Source: Oscillospiraceae bacterium (GTDB lineage: Bacteria; Bacillota_A; Clostridia; Oscillospirales; Ruminococcaceae). From it: 5,292 nt of DNA. The notes under the pieces were generated by a model. It did not search any database and had not been told where the DNA came from. It saw only the letters and a program-made list of their open reading frames with translations. Shown one piece after another: positions 4,130-5,292 of the stretch (the stretch's first letter is position 1; the number at the start of each line of letters is the position of its first letter). A program made the position numbers and the translations under genes. Location: NCBI GenBank assembly GCA_017400025.1, contig JAFQAF010000157.1, positions 1 through 5,292 of the forward strand, written 5' to 3'.

Positions 4130-4840
4130 ATGAAAATAAAACCACCTGTAACAGACTTGCGCAAACTGCGCTTTTCAAATATAAACAGTGAAGAATTCCG
4201 CCATCTGAAACTGCTGGCATATTGGCCTGTATTCGGTATTCTGTTCTGGTATGCAGAAAACCTGTACCCGGTAAGTCAGTACAATGTGATGTATCACCCC
4301 ATAGACAGCATTATCCCCTTCTGCGAACTGTTTGTGATACCTTATGTATTCTGGTTTGCATATATGATTGGTATACATATATACACTGCCCTGTATGATG
4401 CAGAAGCTTTCAGAAAACTGATGAAATTCATAATCATCACCTACACCGCAGGACTGATATTTTTCTTTCTGTACCCTACCTGCCAGAACCTGCGCCCTGC
4501 CGTGATGCCCCGTGACAATATGCTCACCGCATTTATGAAAGAATTCTATAACTTTGACACCAGCACAAACGTGTGCCCTTCACTGCATGTGGTGGGTTCC
4601 ATGGCTGTTATGTTCACCGCCTGGAACACAAAGGGCCTGCAGTCTGACAAATGGAAAACAGCTTTTGCCATTATGACATTTCTCATCTGTATATCCACAG
4701 TGTTTCTGAAACAGCATTCAGTTATAGACACTGTGGTGGGATTTATAATATGTGTGGCTGCCTATCCGGTGTGCTTCCGGGAACCGGCAGAAAAAGCCAG
4801 AGCACCATTGCGAAGAAAAAAAACTAAATTATACGAATAA
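4130..4840 (+). CDS. PAP2-superfamily membrane phosphatase/transferase (PAP2_3 type)
   Basis: This 236-residue integral membrane protein has the lipid phosphatase (PAP2) signature in the variant typical of the inositol-phosphorylceramide-synthase-like (PAP2_3) group. Motif 1 is reduced to YPTCQNLRP (115-123), with Arg122-Pro123 but no clear upstream Lys. Motif 2 is CPSLHV (149-154) with His153. Motif 3 is STVFLKQHSVID (189-200), with His196 as the expected nucleophile and Asp200 its partner; Lys194 sits where classical PAP2 has other residues. Hydrophobic spans lie at about 29-45, 65-88, 100-116, 154-165, 178-193 and 198-216, and the C-terminal tail is basic (RRKKTK). Such enzymes remove or transfer phosphate-linked head groups on lipids (phosphatidate, undecaprenyl pyrophosphate, phosphatidylglycerophosphate) at the membrane face. 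The substrate here is unknown. It is a single-gene unit with its own promoter and terminator, and the upstream repeats suggest possible phosphate control. Confidence 0.88.
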   Translation: MKIKPPVTDLRKLRFSNINSEEFRHLKLLAYWPVFGILFWYAENLYPVSQYNVMYHPIDSIIPFCELFVIPYVFWFAYMIGIHIYTALYDAEAFRKLMKFIIITYTAGLIFFFLYPTCQNLRPAVMPRDNMLTAFMKEFYNFDTSTNVCPSLHVVGSMAVMFTAWNTKGLQSDKWKTAFAIMTFLICISTVFLKQHSVIDTVVGFIICVAAYPVCFREPAEKARAPLRRKKTKLYE

Positions 4841-4871
4841 AAAGTGCAGAGCAATGCCTCTGCACTTTTTT
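4839..4871 (+). terminator. Terminator of the PAP2 gene
   Basis: AAAGTGCAGAG (4841-4851) and CTCTGCACTTT (4858-4868) make a perfect 11-bp stem with a 6-nt loop and a T run at 4866-4871. The stem base overlaps the TAA stop codon (4838-4840). The A-rich left arm could allow weak termination on the minus strand as well. Confidence 0.93.
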
Positions 4872-4890
4872 ATTATTGTGAATTATTTTA

Positions 4891-4919
4891 TTGTATTTAT
4901 CTTCGGATAAATATATAAT
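4891..4919 (+). promoter_or_regulatory. Promoter of the MarR-type regulator gene
   Basis: TTGTAT (4891-4896), a 17-bp spacer and a perfect TATAAT (4914-4919). The predicted start is near 4926, directly at the AAGGAGAT ribosome site (4927-4934), so the leader would be very short. Confidence 0.75.
4894..4913. promoter_or_regulatory. Probable operator: perfect palindrome in the promoter spacer
   Basis: TATTTATC (4894-4901) and GATAAATA (4906-4913) are a perfect 8-bp inverted repeat around TTCG. The site fills the space between -35 and -10, so a bound dimer would exclude RNA polymerase. The downstream gene encodes a MarR-type protein, a family that commonly binds such palindromes and represses its own gene. 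In RNA it could form a UUCG hairpin, but it lies upstream of the predicted start. Confidence 0.65.
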
Positions 4920-4939
4920 TTTCTCAAGGAGATGAATTT

Positions 4940-5292
4940 ATGAATAACAGAAAAGAACTGCTGAAACTGTGGACAGAAAAAATGAGCCTCCGCAGCTTTA
5001 TCCTGCCACCTGCCCCACTTATAAGATACAAAACCACTGTATGCACCCTGACAGAAGTGCTGGCATTGAGATACATTGATATGCACCCCGGTATATCCGC
5101 AATTGAAATAGCTGCAAAAACCGGGAAATCACGCAGTGCAATAAGCCAGATTCTGAAAAAGCTGGCTGCCAAGAAAGTGATAGAGTTCAAAGAAAACCCA
5201 GACAATCCAAAAAAGCGCAATATATATGTGACCGGACTGGGAAAGGAATTCTGTCTGATACACCGGAAAAAGGATATTATGATGCTGGAAAA
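4940..5292 (+). CDS. MarR-family winged-helix regulator, N-terminal part
   Basis: The reading frame is open from the ATG at 4940 to the right edge (117 codons), so the C-terminus is missing. The start is fixed by AAGGAGA a few nt upstream; an ATG at 4932 is out of frame and stops after three codons. My translation contains LTEVLALRYIDMHPG (37-51), a helix-turn-helix SAIEIAAKTGKSRSAISQIL (53-72), KKLAAKKVIEF (73-83) and a wing with basic and Asp residues (NPDNPKKRNIYV, 86-97), followed by TGLGKEFCLIHRK. This order, with recognition helix, wing Asp-x-x-x-x-[KR]-R and the T-x-x-G-K that follows, is the MarR pattern. These dimers bind palindromes and release on binding small aromatic or oxidising ligands. 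A palindrome in its own promoter supports autoregulation. The regulated pathway probably lies downstream, outside the window. Confidence 0.85.
   Translation, partial: MNNRKELLKLWTEKMSLRSFILPPAPLIRYKTTVCTLTEVLALRYIDMHPGISAIEIAAKTGKSRSAISQILKKLAAKKVIEFKENPDNPKKRNIYVTGLGKEFCLIHRKKDIMMLE

Noticed and set aside
4924..5220. Minus-strand ORF of 98 codons opposite the MarR-type gene
   Set aside because: The plus-strand frame has a ribosome site, a promoter and a full winged-helix pattern; the minus frame has none of these.

Overview
The window looks like ordinary chromosome from a low-to-medium GC Gram-positive anaerobe, most likely a member of Clostridia. This is inferred from the strong AGGAGG-type ribosome sites, the TTGACA/TATAAT-like promoters, the compact Rho-independent terminators, the CCA end encoded in a tRNA-Gln gene, and the protein families present. 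The species cannot be named from the sequence alone. I see no mobile element, CRISPR array, integrase or phage gene.

Left half, all on the minus strand, read from right to left. A two-gene unit comes first: a PfkB-family carbohydrate/nucleoside kinase (3193 to 2291), overlapped by 20 bp by a 3-methyladenine DNA glycosylase (2310 to 1789). It has its own extended -10 promoter and ends at a strong terminator (1767 to 1731). Next is a tightly packed operon: a cysteine-rich ArsR-family repressor (1654 to 1343), two short chromate-transporter-family (CHR/ChrA) half-proteins (1346 to 765 and 768 to 205), and the N-terminal part of a sugar O-acetyltransferase of the maltose/galactoside acetyltransferase type, which runs off the left edge (202 to 1). 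Both internal junctions are ATGA overlaps, and the last gap is 2 nt. A consensus promoter sits immediately before a perfect 10-bp inverted repeat with a 6-bp spacer. This is almost certainly the ArsR operator, so the operon is likely autoregulated and induced by a thiol-reactive metal or oxyanion.

Right half, all on the plus strand. Divergent from the kinase is an ArsC/Spx-like thioredoxin-fold protein with a CxxC motif (3332 to 3685). A tRNA-Gln(CUG) gene follows (3766 to 3841) with its own promoter and two tandem terminators. After about 200 bp of leader comes a multi-membrane-span PAP2-superfamily (PAP2_3 type) phosphatase or transferase (4130 to 4840) with its own terminator. The window ends in the first 117 codons of a MarR-type winged-helix regulator (from 4940).

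The most interesting signals outside the coding regions are three regulatory sites: the ArsR operator; a ladder of five TT[ACT]A[CT]A-like hexamers at 11 to 12 bp spacing upstream of the PAP2 gene, resembling a Gram-positive PhoP box; and a perfect 8-bp palindrome filling the spacer of the MarR gene's promoter, a likely autoregulatory operator. I found no clearly undescribed multi-gene system. The best candidate for unusual biology is the cysteine-rich ArsR / paired CHR transporter / acetyltransferase operon, whose true substrate is open.
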